A DNA stretch of 64,000 nucleotides from Corynebacterium tuberculostearicum. GTDB taxonomy: Bacteria; Actinomycetota; Actinomycetes; Mycobacteriales; Mycobacteriaceae. Numbering within the stretch: the stretch's first letter is position 1; the number at the start of each line of letters is the position of its first letter. A model generated the notes under the pieces. It saw only the letters and a program-made list of their open reading frames with translations. It had not been told where the DNA came from and searched no databases. Where the stretch lies: NCBI RefSeq assembly GCF_030506365.1, contig NZ_CP073092.1, forward strand, positions 558,001 through 622,000, in the 5' to 3' direction. The position numbers were made by a program, and so were the translations under genes. This document shows, piece after piece, positions 25,548 through 33,697 of the stretch.

Positions 25548-26681
25548 TCAGTTCTTAAAGAGCCCTGCGACACCACGACGGTCCACCTTGCCGGGGCCGG
25601 TCAGCGGCATCTCAGCAATGCGGATAATCTCGCGCGGAATCTGCCACCGAGGCAGGTCATCGAGCGCTTCGAGGATGTCGGTGCGCGAGGCCCAGCCGGT
25701 GTAAGCTGCGGCGATCATCTGGCCAAGACGTGGATCAGGGATGCCCACCACGCATACACTGTCGACGCCCGGTACCTGCAACAAGAGCTGTTCCAGTTGT
25801 TCTGGGTGCAACTTCAACCCGCCCGAGTTGATGATGCTGTCCAGACGTCCAGTGACGGTGAGTTGACCGTGGGCGTCGAGCTCCCCGGCGTCGGAAGTTG
25901 CGAACCAGCCACCGACGAAGTCGCGCGATTCCACATTGCGGTAGCCCTGCGCAATGGTCGGCCCGCCCAGGAAAATGCGGTTATCTTCCCCGATGCGCAC
26001 CTCGGTGCCGGGCAGGGGAGTGCCGTTGTAGACGCAACCGCCCGCAGTCTCCGAGGAGCCATAGGTGGTTACCACGGTGATGTCGAGCTTGCGCGCAGAT
26101 TCCAATAGCTGGGGATGTGGCGCTGCTCCACCTACCAGGATGGAGTTGAAACGGCGCAGTGCTTGGATGCCGTCCAGCGAATCGAGTGCCTTGTGCAGCT
26201 GCATCGGTGTGAGCGCGGTGTACATGCGGTCCTCGGTGTGGGCGAGTTCTTCTGCTGCGCGGGCGAACTCGGTGATGTTAAAGCCTTGGGACAGGTCGAG
26301 GCACAGTGGCTCCACACCCGCCACCAACGAACGCACGAGCACCTGGATGCCCGCGATGTGGTGGGCGGGCATGGCCAGTAGCCATTGGCCGGGGCCACCC
26401 AGGAAAGAATGGGTGGCATCCGCACTCGCCACCAGGTTAAGCGGGCTTAGCTGCGCACCCTTCGGTGTGCCCGTGGAACCCGAGGTGGACACCACCAAAG
26501 CAATGTCCTCAGCAATCGATTCGCCCGCGCGCATGTGGTTGCGCAGCAATTCCGTCCGCGTGCGGTCCGCTGCGGGAAGGGGTAAGAGCGTGGTCTGCCC
26601 AGCGATGGCCTTCTCGAGGTCATCCAAAATTCCTGCGGGATTGCGGGGATCGACTGGGAGTGGGGCGAGGATATGAGTCAC
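25548..26681 (-). CDS. menE: o-Succinylbenzoate-CoA ligase
   Basis: MenE adenylates o-succinylbenzoate and forms its CoA ester in menaquinone synthesis. The AMP-binding signature is STSGSTGTPKGAQLSP. Later motifs are TYGSSETAGGCVYNG, DAGELDAHGQLTVTGRLDSIINSGG and a C-terminal PLTGPGKVDRR with the catalytic Lys. It is short (377 residues) compared with about 450-490 for many MenE proteins, but this is usual in actinobacteria. The start is GTG 26681. Its stop abuts the convergent mntR stop. Confidence 0.92.
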   Translation of the reverse strand: MTHILAPLPVDPRNPAGILDDLEKAIAGQTTLLPLPAADRTRTELLRNHMRAGESIAEDIALVVSTSGSTGTPKGAQLSPLNLVASADATHSFLGGPGQWLLAMPAHHIAGIQVLVRSLVAGVEPLCLDLSQGFNITEFARAAEELAHTEDRMYTALTPMQLHKALDSLDGIQALRRFNSILVGGAAPHPQLLESARKLDITVVTTYGSSETAGGCVYNGTPLPGTEVRIGEDNRIFLGGPTIAQGYRNVESRDFVGGWFATSDAGELDAHGQLTVTGRLDSIINSGGLKLHPEQLEQLLLQVPGVDSVCVVGIPDPRLGQMIAAAYTGWASRTDILEALDDLPRWQIPREIIRIAEMPLTGPGKVDRRGVAGLFKN

Positions 26682-26737
26682 GAATAATCAGGTTACCCGG
26701 GCATATCGCTCGTCCCGGGAGGCGGCGCGCCGGGCGT

Positions 26738-27565
26738 TTAGAGCAAGGCGCGCAGCCCCATGCTGAGCAAATAGAACACACCCGCCAGCACCGCGATGCA
26801 GCCGCCCGCCGACAAACTGAGTGCGGCCGCCAGCCAGAGCCCGCCGCATGCCAGCGCAATGCCCGCGATACCGGCACCGAGCATGAGCTGGGTCGGGCGC
26901 TTGATCCACGGCTGCAACGCCGCCGCCGGGGCTACCAGCAGCGCCAGGGACAAGATAGTGCCCACTGCGGGAATCACCACCACCATGGTCACGCTGATAA
27001 GCGTGAGGGTAAGCAAGTCATAGCGGCCGGGCTTTCCGCCTTGTGCGCGGAAGGACGTCTGGTCGAAGTAGAAGGAGACTAACGTCCGGCGAAATGCCAC
27101 CAGCACGCCAAGGCTGACCACCACCAGGGCGCCGACAAACCAGACATCCTGCGCATTGACAGTGGTCAGCGAGCCCACGAGAAAGCTATCCACGTGGATA
27201 GGTAGCGGTTGGAACCAGCGCAGCAACAAGATGCCCAGGGAAAATCCCAAGGTGAGCGTCACGCCGGCGGCAGCGGTCGAAGAAATGCCCTCGACGGTAC
27301 TCAACCACCGCATAAGCCAGGCCAAAGGCAGGCAGAACAGTGCCGCCCCCACCATCAAACCCGTGGAGAGATCCAAGCTCAGAAGGTTGGCCACTACTAC
27401 ACCGAGCACCGCGCCGGGGAAGATTCCGTGCGACAGGCTCTCAGCGAAAAAGACGCGCTTGCCCATGACCATCAAGGTTCCAACTAAGCCAGATAAACAT
27501 CCCACAGCGATGGCCTCAAGGAGGGGCATCCGCAGGATCTCTGGATCAAGATGAGACAGTCCCAT
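26738..27565 (-). CDS. mntD: Metal ABC transporter permease (second)
   Basis: The 275-residue protein belongs to the ABC-3 (ZnuB/MntB/SitD) permease family, with about eight to nine hydrophobic helices. It carries the conserved N-terminal pattern MVMGKRVFFAESLSHGIFPGAVLG and an ALLVAPAA motif. It pairs with the adjacent permease, giving a heterodimeric membrane channel. The start overlaps the upstream permease stop by 1 nt. The cluster order is binding protein - ATPase - permease - permease, as in mntABCD of Corynebacterium diphtheriae. Confidence 0.9.
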   Translation of the reverse strand: MGLSHLDPEILRMPLLEAIAVGCLSGLVGTLMVMGKRVFFAESLSHGIFPGAVLGVVVANLLSLDLSTGLMVGAALFCLPLAWLMRWLSTVEGISSTAAAGVTLTLGFSLGILLLRWFQPLPIHVDSFLVGSLTTVNAQDVWFVGALVVVSLGVLVAFRRTLVSFYFDQTSFRAQGGKPGRYDLLTLTLISVTMVVVIPAVGTILSLALLVAPAAALQPWIKRPTQLMLGAGIAGIALACGGLWLAAALSLSAGGCIAVLAGVFYLLSMGLRALL

Positions 27566-28398
27566 TAGCTAAATACCCCCTTCAAGCCCGCTAGCGGCAC
27601 GGTGGCAACCAGCATCAAGCTGACGATTGCCTGCGGCGAAATCTGGTGCGTGGTTTGGGACAGCATGATGGCAAATCCAACCACCACTGCCAGCGTGGAC
27701 AAACCCGCAGCCCAGAAGCACATGCTGCGCGGGGATCCTGCGATCAAGCGCGCCGAGAGGCCTGGAATGACAATAAAACCGATAACCAGCAACACACCCA
27801 CTGCCGAGCTAGCCGCCACCACGATTAGGCCAACCGCGATATTCGCAATGAGCTCATAAGCCGCCACGTTGATGCCCATGGCGCGGGCCGCTGTGGTATC
27901 GAAAGCGACGAGAATCTGCATGCGCCAGGTTGTCAGGATGAGTAGTGCCGCAATCACGCAGAGCGTGACGGAGGTTGCCAGCCTGGACTGCGTGACGTCG
28001 AGAAGCCGGCCAAACATGAGGGCCTCCAGCTGCCCGGACTTGTCGCCATAGGCCAAACTGATGACCACGCCGATGCCGTACATAAAGGTCAGCACCACGG
28101 CCGTTCCGGCTTCCATATCCAGCTTCTGCGCTGACTGGCCCTGCCCAGAACCCAGAGAAGCCAGCACCAGCACCGTCACCGTGGCCACCGCGGCCGCACC
28201 CGGCACGATGCCCGGGATGCCGCCCACGATGAGCCCTACCACGATGCCCGGAAAAACCGAGTGCACGAGGGCTTCCACCGTAAATTCCATGCGGCGGAGA
28301 TTAACGAGGACGCTAATGGCAGCTCCCGCAATCGATAGGCACAGCAGGAAGAGGAAAGCATTGCGCAGGTACGGGGCGAAGAGAATCTGCTCTATCAC
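27565..28398 (-). CDS. mntC: Metal ABC transporter permease (first)
   Basis: This 277-residue ABC-3 family permease has eight or more helices. Typical motifs are VNLRRMEFTVEALVHSVFPGIVVG near the N-terminus and GFIVIPGLSARLI near the C-terminus. It forms the importer with the adjacent permease, ATPase and solute-binding lipoprotein. The start overlaps the ATPase gene by 4 nt, so translation is coupled. Confidence 0.9.
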   Translation of the reverse strand: MIEQILFAPYLRNAFLFLLCLSIAGAAISVLVNLRRMEFTVEALVHSVFPGIVVGLIVGGIPGIVPGAAAVATVTVLVLASLGSGQGQSAQKLDMEAGTAVVLTFMYGIGVVISLAYGDKSGQLEALMFGRLLDVTQSRLATSVTLCVIAALLILTTWRMQILVAFDTTAARAMGINVAAYELIANIAVGLIVVAASSAVGVLLVIGFIVIPGLSARLIAGSPRSMCFWAAGLSTLAVVVGFAIMLSQTTHQISPQAIVSLMLVATVPLAGLKGVFS

Positions 28399-29081
28399 AG
28401 TCGCGCGCCTTGCTCCATATAGGTTTCCACTGCTTCCTCGGTTCCCATGGTGCGGACCTTGCCGTCGATCACAAACGCCGCCCAGTCGCAGGTGTGCTGC
28501 GCCAAGATGGGGTCGTGAGTGGAGACGAGCAGGGCGATTCCTGCTTCCTTGAGATCCGCAATGATCTGAATCAGGATTCGGCGACTTTCTTGATCAAGCC
28601 CGTTGAAGGGTTCGTCGAGAAGCACCAGCTCCGGGGCCGAAACCAACGCGCGCGCGATGAGCACGCGCTGGCGTTGCCCACCCGAGAGCTGGCCAAACCG
28701 CGTCTCGGCGAGGTGCTCCATCCCCACTTGTCGCAGGGCATTGAGTACGCAGTCGCGGTAGCTACGCATGCTCGTGCACCTGTGCCACCAGCTCACTGAG
28801 GGCAAAAGGCCCATTTCCACGACCTTGTAAGCCGTGACGGGAAAGCTCAGGTCGGAGTCTTGGTACTGCGGGACGTATCCGAGCGAGGCGTCGATGGTGG
28901 CCATGCCGCGCAAGGCAGCCAGGCCAGTGATTGCCTTGAGCAGGGTAGATTTGCCCGCGCCGTTGGAACCTAGGAGCGCCACGGCCTCGCCCGCGCGGAT
29001 CTCAAGGTCAACGTCGGTGAGGATATCCCGGGCGCCATAGCCGCAGGTGGCATTGTGCAGAGTGACTAATGGGGAAGACAT
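28395..29081 (-). CDS. mntB: Metal ABC transporter ATP-binding protein
   Basis: The 228-residue ATPase shows Walker A (GSNGAGKST), the Q-loop region (YVPQYQD), signature LSGGQRQRV, Walker B (LVLLDEPF) and the switch His (STHD). It energises the manganese importer. It is 6 nt downstream of the binding-protein gene and overlaps the first permease. Confidence 0.93.
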   Translation of the reverse strand: MSSPLVTLHNATCGYGARDILTDVDLEIRAGEAVALLGSNGAGKSTLLKAITGLAALRGMATIDASLGYVPQYQDSDLSFPVTAYKVVEMGLLPSVSWWHRCTSMRSYRDCVLNALRQVGMEHLAETRFGQLSGGQRQRVLIARALVSAPELVLLDEPFNGLDQESRRILIQIIADLKEAGIALLVSTHDPILAQHTCDWAAFVIDGKVRTMGTEEAVETYMEQGARL

Positions 29082-29087
29082 AAAGAG

Positions 29088-30254
29088 CTACTTTCGCTTG
29101 GCGACGTCGAATTCCTGCAGCGATTCTGGCAACGGTTGCTGCTTGGAGTCCCAGGCGCTGACCAGGGTGTTGATGTTGTGGACGATGGATCCGATGTAGG
29201 TCTCGCCCTCACTGCCTGGCACACCTAGCGAGTCGCCGTACAAAGCGTCGTCGGATGTAACCGCCTTGACGCCTGCGGCGCGGGCGATGGCCTCGATGGA
29301 CTTCGAGCTGTTGGAATTCTCCGCAAAGATGGCCTTGGCACCGGACTCGCGGACCTTCTTTACCTGCTCATCGATGTGGCTCGAGGTGGCGTCCTGCTGG
29401 TGGTTGAAGTCAGACAGTGCGGAGCCGATGAATTTCACGCCATACTCGTTAGAGAAGTAGCCGAAGGCGTCGTGGGAAGAGAAGAGCACGCGGTCTTGCT
29501 CAGGAACTGCGGACATGGAATCGCTGGCCCACTTGTCGAGGTCCTCCAACTGGTCGGTGTACTTCTTGCCGGCGGCGGTGAAGGCGTCCTTGGCCTGCGG
29601 GGAGGCCTGGGACAACGTGTTGACGATGTTGTCGACCTGAATCTTGGCCTGCTTCGGGGAGGTCCACACGTGCGGGTCGTACTTGAATTCTGGGGCCTCG
29701 CCGTCCTCCCCCGGGAAAGGCCACGGGCGCGGGCTCACGTGCTCGATGCCCTCGTCGATGGTGTACTTGCCGTTGCCATCGCCCATACCTTCGCTCTTGA
29801 CGCCCGAGGTCACGGCCATGACGCCGTGGAGGCCGGAGGAGTCCACGGCTTGGTCGAGGAAGTGCTCGAGGTCGACTCCGTTGACGAACATGTAGTCGGC
29901 CTGGGAGAGCGCCTGCATCTGCTGTGGGGTCATCTCGTGCTCGTGGGCGCTGGCGTTGGGGGCGAGCAAACAGGTGAGGTCGAGGGTCACTGGGCCCTCG
30001 CCGGAGTTGGTCTCCGCACCCTGGGAGTCGACCTTGTGGAGCTTGAGGCCGCCGGCGGCTACCTGGGTGAGGTAGTCGCAGATCTGGGTAGTCGTGGCCA
30101 CGGCCTTGACGGTGTCGCCGTCCTTCGGCTTTGCAGCGTCGATGGATTCCTTCGAGGCGCTGCAAGCGGCGAGGCTGGCGCCGAGTGCGAGGGCGCAGGT
30201 GCCTGCGAGAATGCGCTGTAGGGGCCGGCGTGGGGTGCTGTGATTTGAGTTCAT
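29088..30254 (-). CDS. mntA: Metal ABC transporter solute-binding lipoprotein
   Basis: The 388-residue protein belongs to the ZnuA/MntA/SitA cluster A-I family. It has a lipoprotein signal with LAAC. Metal ligands expected in the family are visible as SAHEHEMTP, the DPHVWTSPKQ motif, SSHDAFGY and the late Asp of DDALYGD. An extra acidic stretch (about 160-195) sits before DPHVW. Manganese is inferred from mntR linkage and operators. The frame reaches 30293, but ATG 30254 follows AAGGAAG and starts a proper signal peptide. Confidence 0.92.
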   Translation of the reverse strand: MNSNHSTPRRPLQRILAGTCALALGASLAACSASKESIDAAKPKDGDTVKAVATTTQICDYLTQVAAGGLKLHKVDSQGAETNSGEGPVTLDLTCLLAPNASAHEHEMTPQQMQALSQADYMFVNGVDLEHFLDQAVDSSGLHGVMAVTSGVKSEGMGDGNGKYTIDEGIEHVSPRPWPFPGEDGEAPEFKYDPHVWTSPKQAKIQVDNIVNTLSQASPQAKDAFTAAGKKYTDQLEDLDKWASDSMSAVPEQDRVLFSSHDAFGYFSNEYGVKFIGSALSDFNHQQDATSSHIDEQVKKVRESGAKAIFAENSNSSKSIEAIARAAGVKAVTSDDALYGDSLGVPGSEGETYIGSIVHNINTLVSAWDSKQQPLPESLQEFDVAKRK

Positions 30255-30305
30255 AATGAACTTCCTTTGTATTAGGAGAAGTGAACTCAACAAACACTAG
30301 CACCC

Positions 30306-30335
30306 TTGAACTAGATTGTTCAACGTAATGAACTT
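30306..30335. promoter_or_regulatory. MntR-type operators upstream of the Mn ABC operon
   Basis: On the minus strand, AAGTTCAT-TACG-TTGAACAAT (30315-30335) matches the mntR operator at most positions. TTGAAC-N6-GTTCAA (30306-30323) overlaps it as a second inverted repeat. A TTGAAC -35 followed after 18 nt by TAGTGT could be the promoter, which would place the boxes over the -35. Confidence 0.7.
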
Positions 30336-30365
30336 AGGTGGTCCTATCTCTTCCTTAAGCTGCCA

Positions 30366-30407
30366 AAATTTAAAAATGCCTCTCACTTCAATGAGTGAAG
30401 TGAGAGG
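30366..30407 (-). terminator. Terminator of truncated doxX gene
   Basis: Read on the minus strand, CCTCTCACTTCA and TGAAGTGAGAGG (30396-30407 and 30379-30390) form a perfect 12-bp stem with a 5-nt loop, followed by an ATTTTTAAATTTT tail. It lies just after the small DoxX-like gene. Confidence 0.85.
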
Positions 30408-30423
30408 CTAGGAAGCGGTGGCC

Positions 30424-30621
30424 TTATTTGGCTACTTTTGCCTTTTTGCTGAAGGGGAGCTGATCCAGGGAGCGTATGCCGGGGCCGGCGGCGAGCATCA
30501 GGCCCGCGACGGCGACGGTCCATTCGGAGAACTTTTGCCAGCCCTGGGCGATGAGAATTACGCCCAGGGCGACGCGTGCTGCGAGCATGACGAATGAGTT
30601 GCAGAGTTTCATGTTCGACAC
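30424..30621 (-). pseudogene. Internally deleted DoxX-family membrane protein
   Basis: The 65-residue frame has a DoxX-like first helix (ARVALGVILIAQGWQKFSEW) joined directly to what looks like the DoxX C-terminal helix (VAVAGLMLAAGPGIRSLDQL). Complete DoxX proteins have about 130-150 residues and four helices, so the middle two helices seem to be missing while the frame stays open. It may be a remnant or a functional mini-protein. A strong terminator follows it. Confidence 0.6.
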
Positions 30622-30703
30622 TTTAAGTATTAACTATGGGCATGTCCACAATTGCTTGAGATGTCTCACTCCGGTCCGAGGGCGTCCCACGCCATTTACT
30701 CCG

Positions 30704-30853
30704 CTACATGTATGGATTGCGCGGGGTGTCCTCCTGATCGAAGGGACGCTCCCCGCTGTCCTGCGCATCCTTGATACGCTTGAGCATCCACACTCGCGAG
30801 ACGATGACGCCCGCCAGTGCAAGTGTGGCCAAGCCGATGGCGAAAATCCACAT
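30704..30853 (-). CDS. 49-residue single-pass membrane protein
   Basis: A short frame with a good ribosome site (CAGGAG 8 nt before ATG) encodes a membrane helix at the N-terminus (MWIFAIGLATLALAGVIV), then a basic-charged tail containing RVWMLKRIKDAQDSGERPFDQ and ending NPYM. It lies 15 nt downstream of menB on the same strand and may be co-transcribed with it. Codon usage and the site support a real gene; no function is recognised. Confidence 0.65.
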   Translation of the reverse strand: MWIFAIGLATLALAGVIVSRVWMLKRIKDAQDSGERPFDQEDTPRNPYM

Positions 30854-30868
30854 CGTGCTAACTCCTGG

Positions 30869-31837
30869 CTAGTAGTAATACGGGAACTGCTCCCACTGCG
30901 GGTCGCGCTTTTCGAGGAATGCTTCTTTGCCCTCGACGGCCTCGTCGGTCATGTACGCCAGGCGGGTCGCCTCGCCGGCGAAGACCTGCTGGCCCATGAG
31001 GCCGTCATCGGTCAGGTTGAAAGCGAACTTCAGCATGCGCTGGGCTGTTGGGGACTTGCCGTTGATTTCGCGGCCCATCTGGATTGCGGCGTCTTCCAAG
31101 TCGGCGTGATCGACAACCTCATTGACCGCGCCCATCTCATACATCCGCTGGGCATCGTAGGTGCGGCCCAAGAAGAAGATCTCGCGGGCGAATTTCTGGC
31201 CCACCATCTTAGCTAGGTAGGCCGAACCATAGCCGGCATCGAAGGAACCCACGTCCGCGTCCGTCTGCTTAAAGCGCGCCTCTTGGCGGGAGGCGACCGT
31301 CATATCGCAGACCACGTGCAGCGAGTGTCCGCCGCCGGCCGCCCAACCATTGACCACGGCGATGACCACCTTGGGCATGGTGCGGATAAGGCGTTGCACC
31401 TCGAGGATATGCAGGCGGCCGCCCTCCACCTTCTCGCGGGCGGTGTCCACAGTGGATTCATCCGCGGTGGCATCATCGTGGGCGTGCTCGGTGGCGTATC
31501 GGTATCCGGAGCGGCCGCGAATGCGCTGGTCGCCGCCGGAACAAAACGCCCAGCCGCCGTCCTTTTCGGAGGGGCCATTGCCGGTGAGCAAAATCGTGCC
31601 CACATCCGGCGTGCGGCGGGCGTGGTCGAGGGCGCGGTAGAGCTCGTCTACGGTATGCGGGCGAAACGCATTGCGCACCTCCGGGCGGTCGAAGGCGATG
31701 CGCACGATGCCGTTCTTGCGGCCCTCGCCGTTGAGCCGGTGGTAGGTGATATCCGTCAGGTCCTCAAAACCTTCTACGGCATGCCACAATTCCGGCCGGA
31801 ACGGATTATCGGTGCTGTATTTTCTCTGCTCGCTCAT
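30869..31837 (-). CDS. menB: 1,4-dihydroxy-2-naphthoyl-CoA synthase
   Basis: MenB is a crotonase-fold enzyme that closes the second ring of the naphthoquinone from o-succinylbenzoyl-CoA. Motifs visible are DRPEVRNAFRPHTVDEL, FCSGGDQRIRG, NGWAAGGGHSLHVVCDMT and TDADVGSFDAGYGSAYLAK. The length is 322 residues. The frame extends to 31990, but ATG 31837 (MSEQRKYSTDNPF) gives the family start. The 293-bp region upstream holds only GC-rich hairpins. Confidence 0.95.
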   Translation of the reverse strand: MSEQRKYSTDNPFRPELWHAVEGFEDLTDITYHRLNGEGRKNGIVRIAFDRPEVRNAFRPHTVDELYRALDHARRTPDVGTILLTGNGPSEKDGGWAFCSGGDQRIRGRSGYRYATEHAHDDATADESTVDTAREKVEGGRLHILEVQRLIRTMPKVVIAVVNGWAAGGGHSLHVVCDMTVASRQEARFKQTDADVGSFDAGYGSAYLAKMVGQKFAREIFFLGRTYDAQRMYEMGAVNEVVDHADLEDAAIQMGREINGKSPTAQRMLKFAFNLTDDGLMGQQVFAGEATRLAYMTDEAVEGKEAFLEKRDPQWEQFPYYY

Positions 31838-32130
31838 AAAAGCCAGCTTAGTGGCAAAAGAAGAATAGTCCCCATTCCCAACCCTCACCCACACACGCTG
31901 CCCAGCAGGCCGGTAATAATCAATACGCGATACTGCGAGGTTGTTGCCCCGCACAATACCCGTGTACGCCATACCAGCGCGGTACTCCATGCCATGGGGA
32001 GACTTGAACTCCCCGCCCCTTAAAGCGCTAAAGGGGGCCAGGGTCCCAGGATTTTCCCCTCCAGGGTGGGGGCCTGCTCGCTGCAGGTGTGTGGGCTACC
32101 ATCGCGCGCTCTAAGCAGCGCGCGATATGA
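31838..32130. other. Gap between menB and the DIP1984-family gene
   Basis: This 293-bp stretch has no convincing gene. It contains several GC-rich inverted repeats. CCCCTT and AAGGGG flank a near-palindrome at about 32016-32036. GGGGAG/CTCCCC at about 31996-32014 resembles a tRNA T-arm on the minus strand but has no matching acceptor or D-arm. The 32101-32126 hairpin is listed separately. Confidence 0.5.
32101..32126 (-). terminator. Hairpin after DIP1984-family gene
   Basis: ATCGCGCGCT (32101-32110) and AGCGCGCGAT (32117-32126) form a perfect 10-bp stem with a 6-nt loop, 5 nt beyond the stop of the minus-strand gene. There is no T-run, so it may stabilise the 3' end rather than terminate on its own. 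Confidence 0.55.
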
Positions 32131-32592
32131 CTATCCGTTTTTCAGTTCGGTATTCCAGTTCAGCTGCTGGATGCGGGTATCCAGCTCGCGGTACTGCTTA
32201 GACAGATCGTCGACGCGCTTGCGCAGATCCGCCACCGGGATGGTGGAGACAAACTTAATCTCGGTGCGGGAATAGCGATCCGAGCGCGTGCCCGCCCGTT
32301 GCGCCAGGTCGTGGTAGATGCGGCGCTTGCGCAAGAGGCCGTCGCGAAGCGCGAGGGCTTCCATCAGGTTCATCTTCTCATCAAAGGCGGTGGCGATATT
32401 CGTCGCATTGATGGCCTGCACCAGCTCATCGATGCGCCCGGCCACGCCGTCGAGCTCGCGCAGCAGCTCCTGCGGATCCTCATCCGGGGTATCACCCTCC
32501 TGCACGCGGGCCACGGTCAGCAGCCGCTCGTGCAGGCTATTGAGGCGCTCCTGCGCCTGCGCGCGCTCCGCCAATGCCTCAGCTAGCAGCAT
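32131..32592 (-). CDS. DIP1984 family protein
   Basis: The 153-residue, largely helical protein (MLLAEALAERAQAQERLNSLHERLL..., then DLRKRVDDLSKQYRELDTRIQQLNW) matches the family named after C. diphtheriae DIP1984. It has long amphipathic helices and a short central EIKFVSTIPV strand; the function is unknown. ATG 32592 follows GAGGAGG at 4 nt; the upstream in-frame ATG at 32622 lacks such a site. Confidence 0.8.
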   Translation of the reverse strand: MLLAEALAERAQAQERLNSLHERLLTVARVQEGDTPDEDPQELLRELDGVAGRIDELVQAINATNIATAFDEKMNLMEALALRDGLLRKRRIYHDLAQRAGTRSDRYSRTEIKFVSTIPVADLRKRVDDLSKQYRELDTRIQQLNWNTELKNG

Positions 32593-32677
32593 AATTCCTC
32601 CTCTATTGGTATAGGTTCCCAAAATAGCGCAGAGCGGGGGGAGGGGTCAATGGCCGGCGGGCGCTACCATGAAGGCC

Positions 32678-33694
32678 ATGCATATCGATGACATCCTCGA
32701 CCGCGCCCACGTAGTCTCCCTCCCGCTCGCCGTGCGTTTCCGCGGCATTACCACTAGGGAGGCCCTACTCATCGAGGGGCCGGCCGGCTGGGGCGAGTTC
32801 GCGCCCTTCCTGGAATACGGCCCGGCCGAGTCCGCCGCGTGGCTGCGCGCCGGGCTCGAGGCCGCCTACGAGGGCTTCCCGGAGCCGGTGCGCGATTCCA
32901 TCGAGGTCAACGCCACCATCCCAGCCGTACCCGCCAGCGAAGTCCCGGCCGTGGTGGAGCGCTACCCCGGCTGCCGCACCTTCAAAATCAAGGTAGCGGA
33001 GAAGGGGCACACGCTTGCCGACGACGCCGCTCGCGTCCGCGCCGTCCGCGACGCCGTCACCCACCGCGGCGATATCCCTATCCTGCGCGTGGACGCCAAC
33101 GGCGGCTGGAGCGTCGATGAGGCGGTCGAGGCCGCGCAGATGATGATGCCGCTGGATTATATGGAACAGCCCTGCGCCACCACTGAAGAGCTTGCCCAGG
33201 TCCGTGGCCGCCTTATGCGCGCCGGCCTCTTTGTGCGCGTCGCCGCCGATGAATCCATTCGCAAGGTCGCCGACCCGTACCGCGTCGCCGAGTTGCAGGC
33301 CGCGGACGTCGCCGTGGTCAAGCCCGCCCCGCTTGGCGGCGTGCGCCGCGTCCTCGAGGTGGCCCAACACCTGCGCCAGCGCCATATGGATATCACGGTG
33401 GCCTCCGCGCTTGATACCTCCATTGGCATCAATATGGGCTTGGCGGCCGTCGCCGCGCTCCCGCGCATCTACGACGACGAGGACATCGATGTCACCCCAG
33501 CCGCTGCCGGCCTTGCCACCGGCTTCCTTTTCGAAGAGGACGTCACCGCCCCGCGCCCGCTTATCGATGGCCACCTTTCCGCCGATATCCTCGCCCCCGA
33601 CCCAGATCGCCTCGCTGCACTCGCCGCCCCCGCCGACCGCCGTGATTGGTGGTTCGACCGCGTTCGTGCTTGCTGGCAGCACCTTGCTGACTAG
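32678..33694 (+). CDS. menC: o-Succinylbenzoate synthase
   Basis: MenC dehydrates SHCHC to o-succinylbenzoate and belongs to the enolase superfamily. The catalytic FKIKVAEKG (Lys pair), metal ligands in RVDANGGW, MEQPCATTEEL and ADESIRK, and the second lysine in VVKPAPLGGVR are visible. The length is 338 residues. ATG 32669 is in frame, but TACCAT (32665-32670) lies 7 nt before ATG 32678, which suggests a leaderless start there. Confidence 0.93.
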   Translation: MHIDDILDRAHVVSLPLAVRFRGITTREALLIEGPAGWGEFAPFLEYGPAESAAWLRAGLEAAYEGFPEPVRDSIEVNATIPAVPASEVPAVVERYPGCRTFKIKVAEKGHTLADDAARVRAVRDAVTHRGDIPILRVDANGGWSVDEAVEAAQMMMPLDYMEQPCATTEELAQVRGRLMRAGLFVRVAADESIRKVADPYRVAELQAADVAVVKPAPLGGVRRVLEVAQHLRQRHMDITVASALDTSIGINMGLAAVAALPRIYDDEDIDVTPAAAGLATGFLFEEDVTAPRPLIDGHLSADILAPDPDRLAALAAPADRRDWWFDRVRACWQHLAD

Positions 33695-33697
33695 GGC

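Noticed and set aside
31994..32070. Possible tRNA on the minus strand (T-arm-like GGGGAGTTCAAGTCTCCCC)
   Set aside because: The stem-loop looks like a T-arm, but no 7-bp acceptor pairing, no D-arm and no clear anticodon stem can be formed around it.
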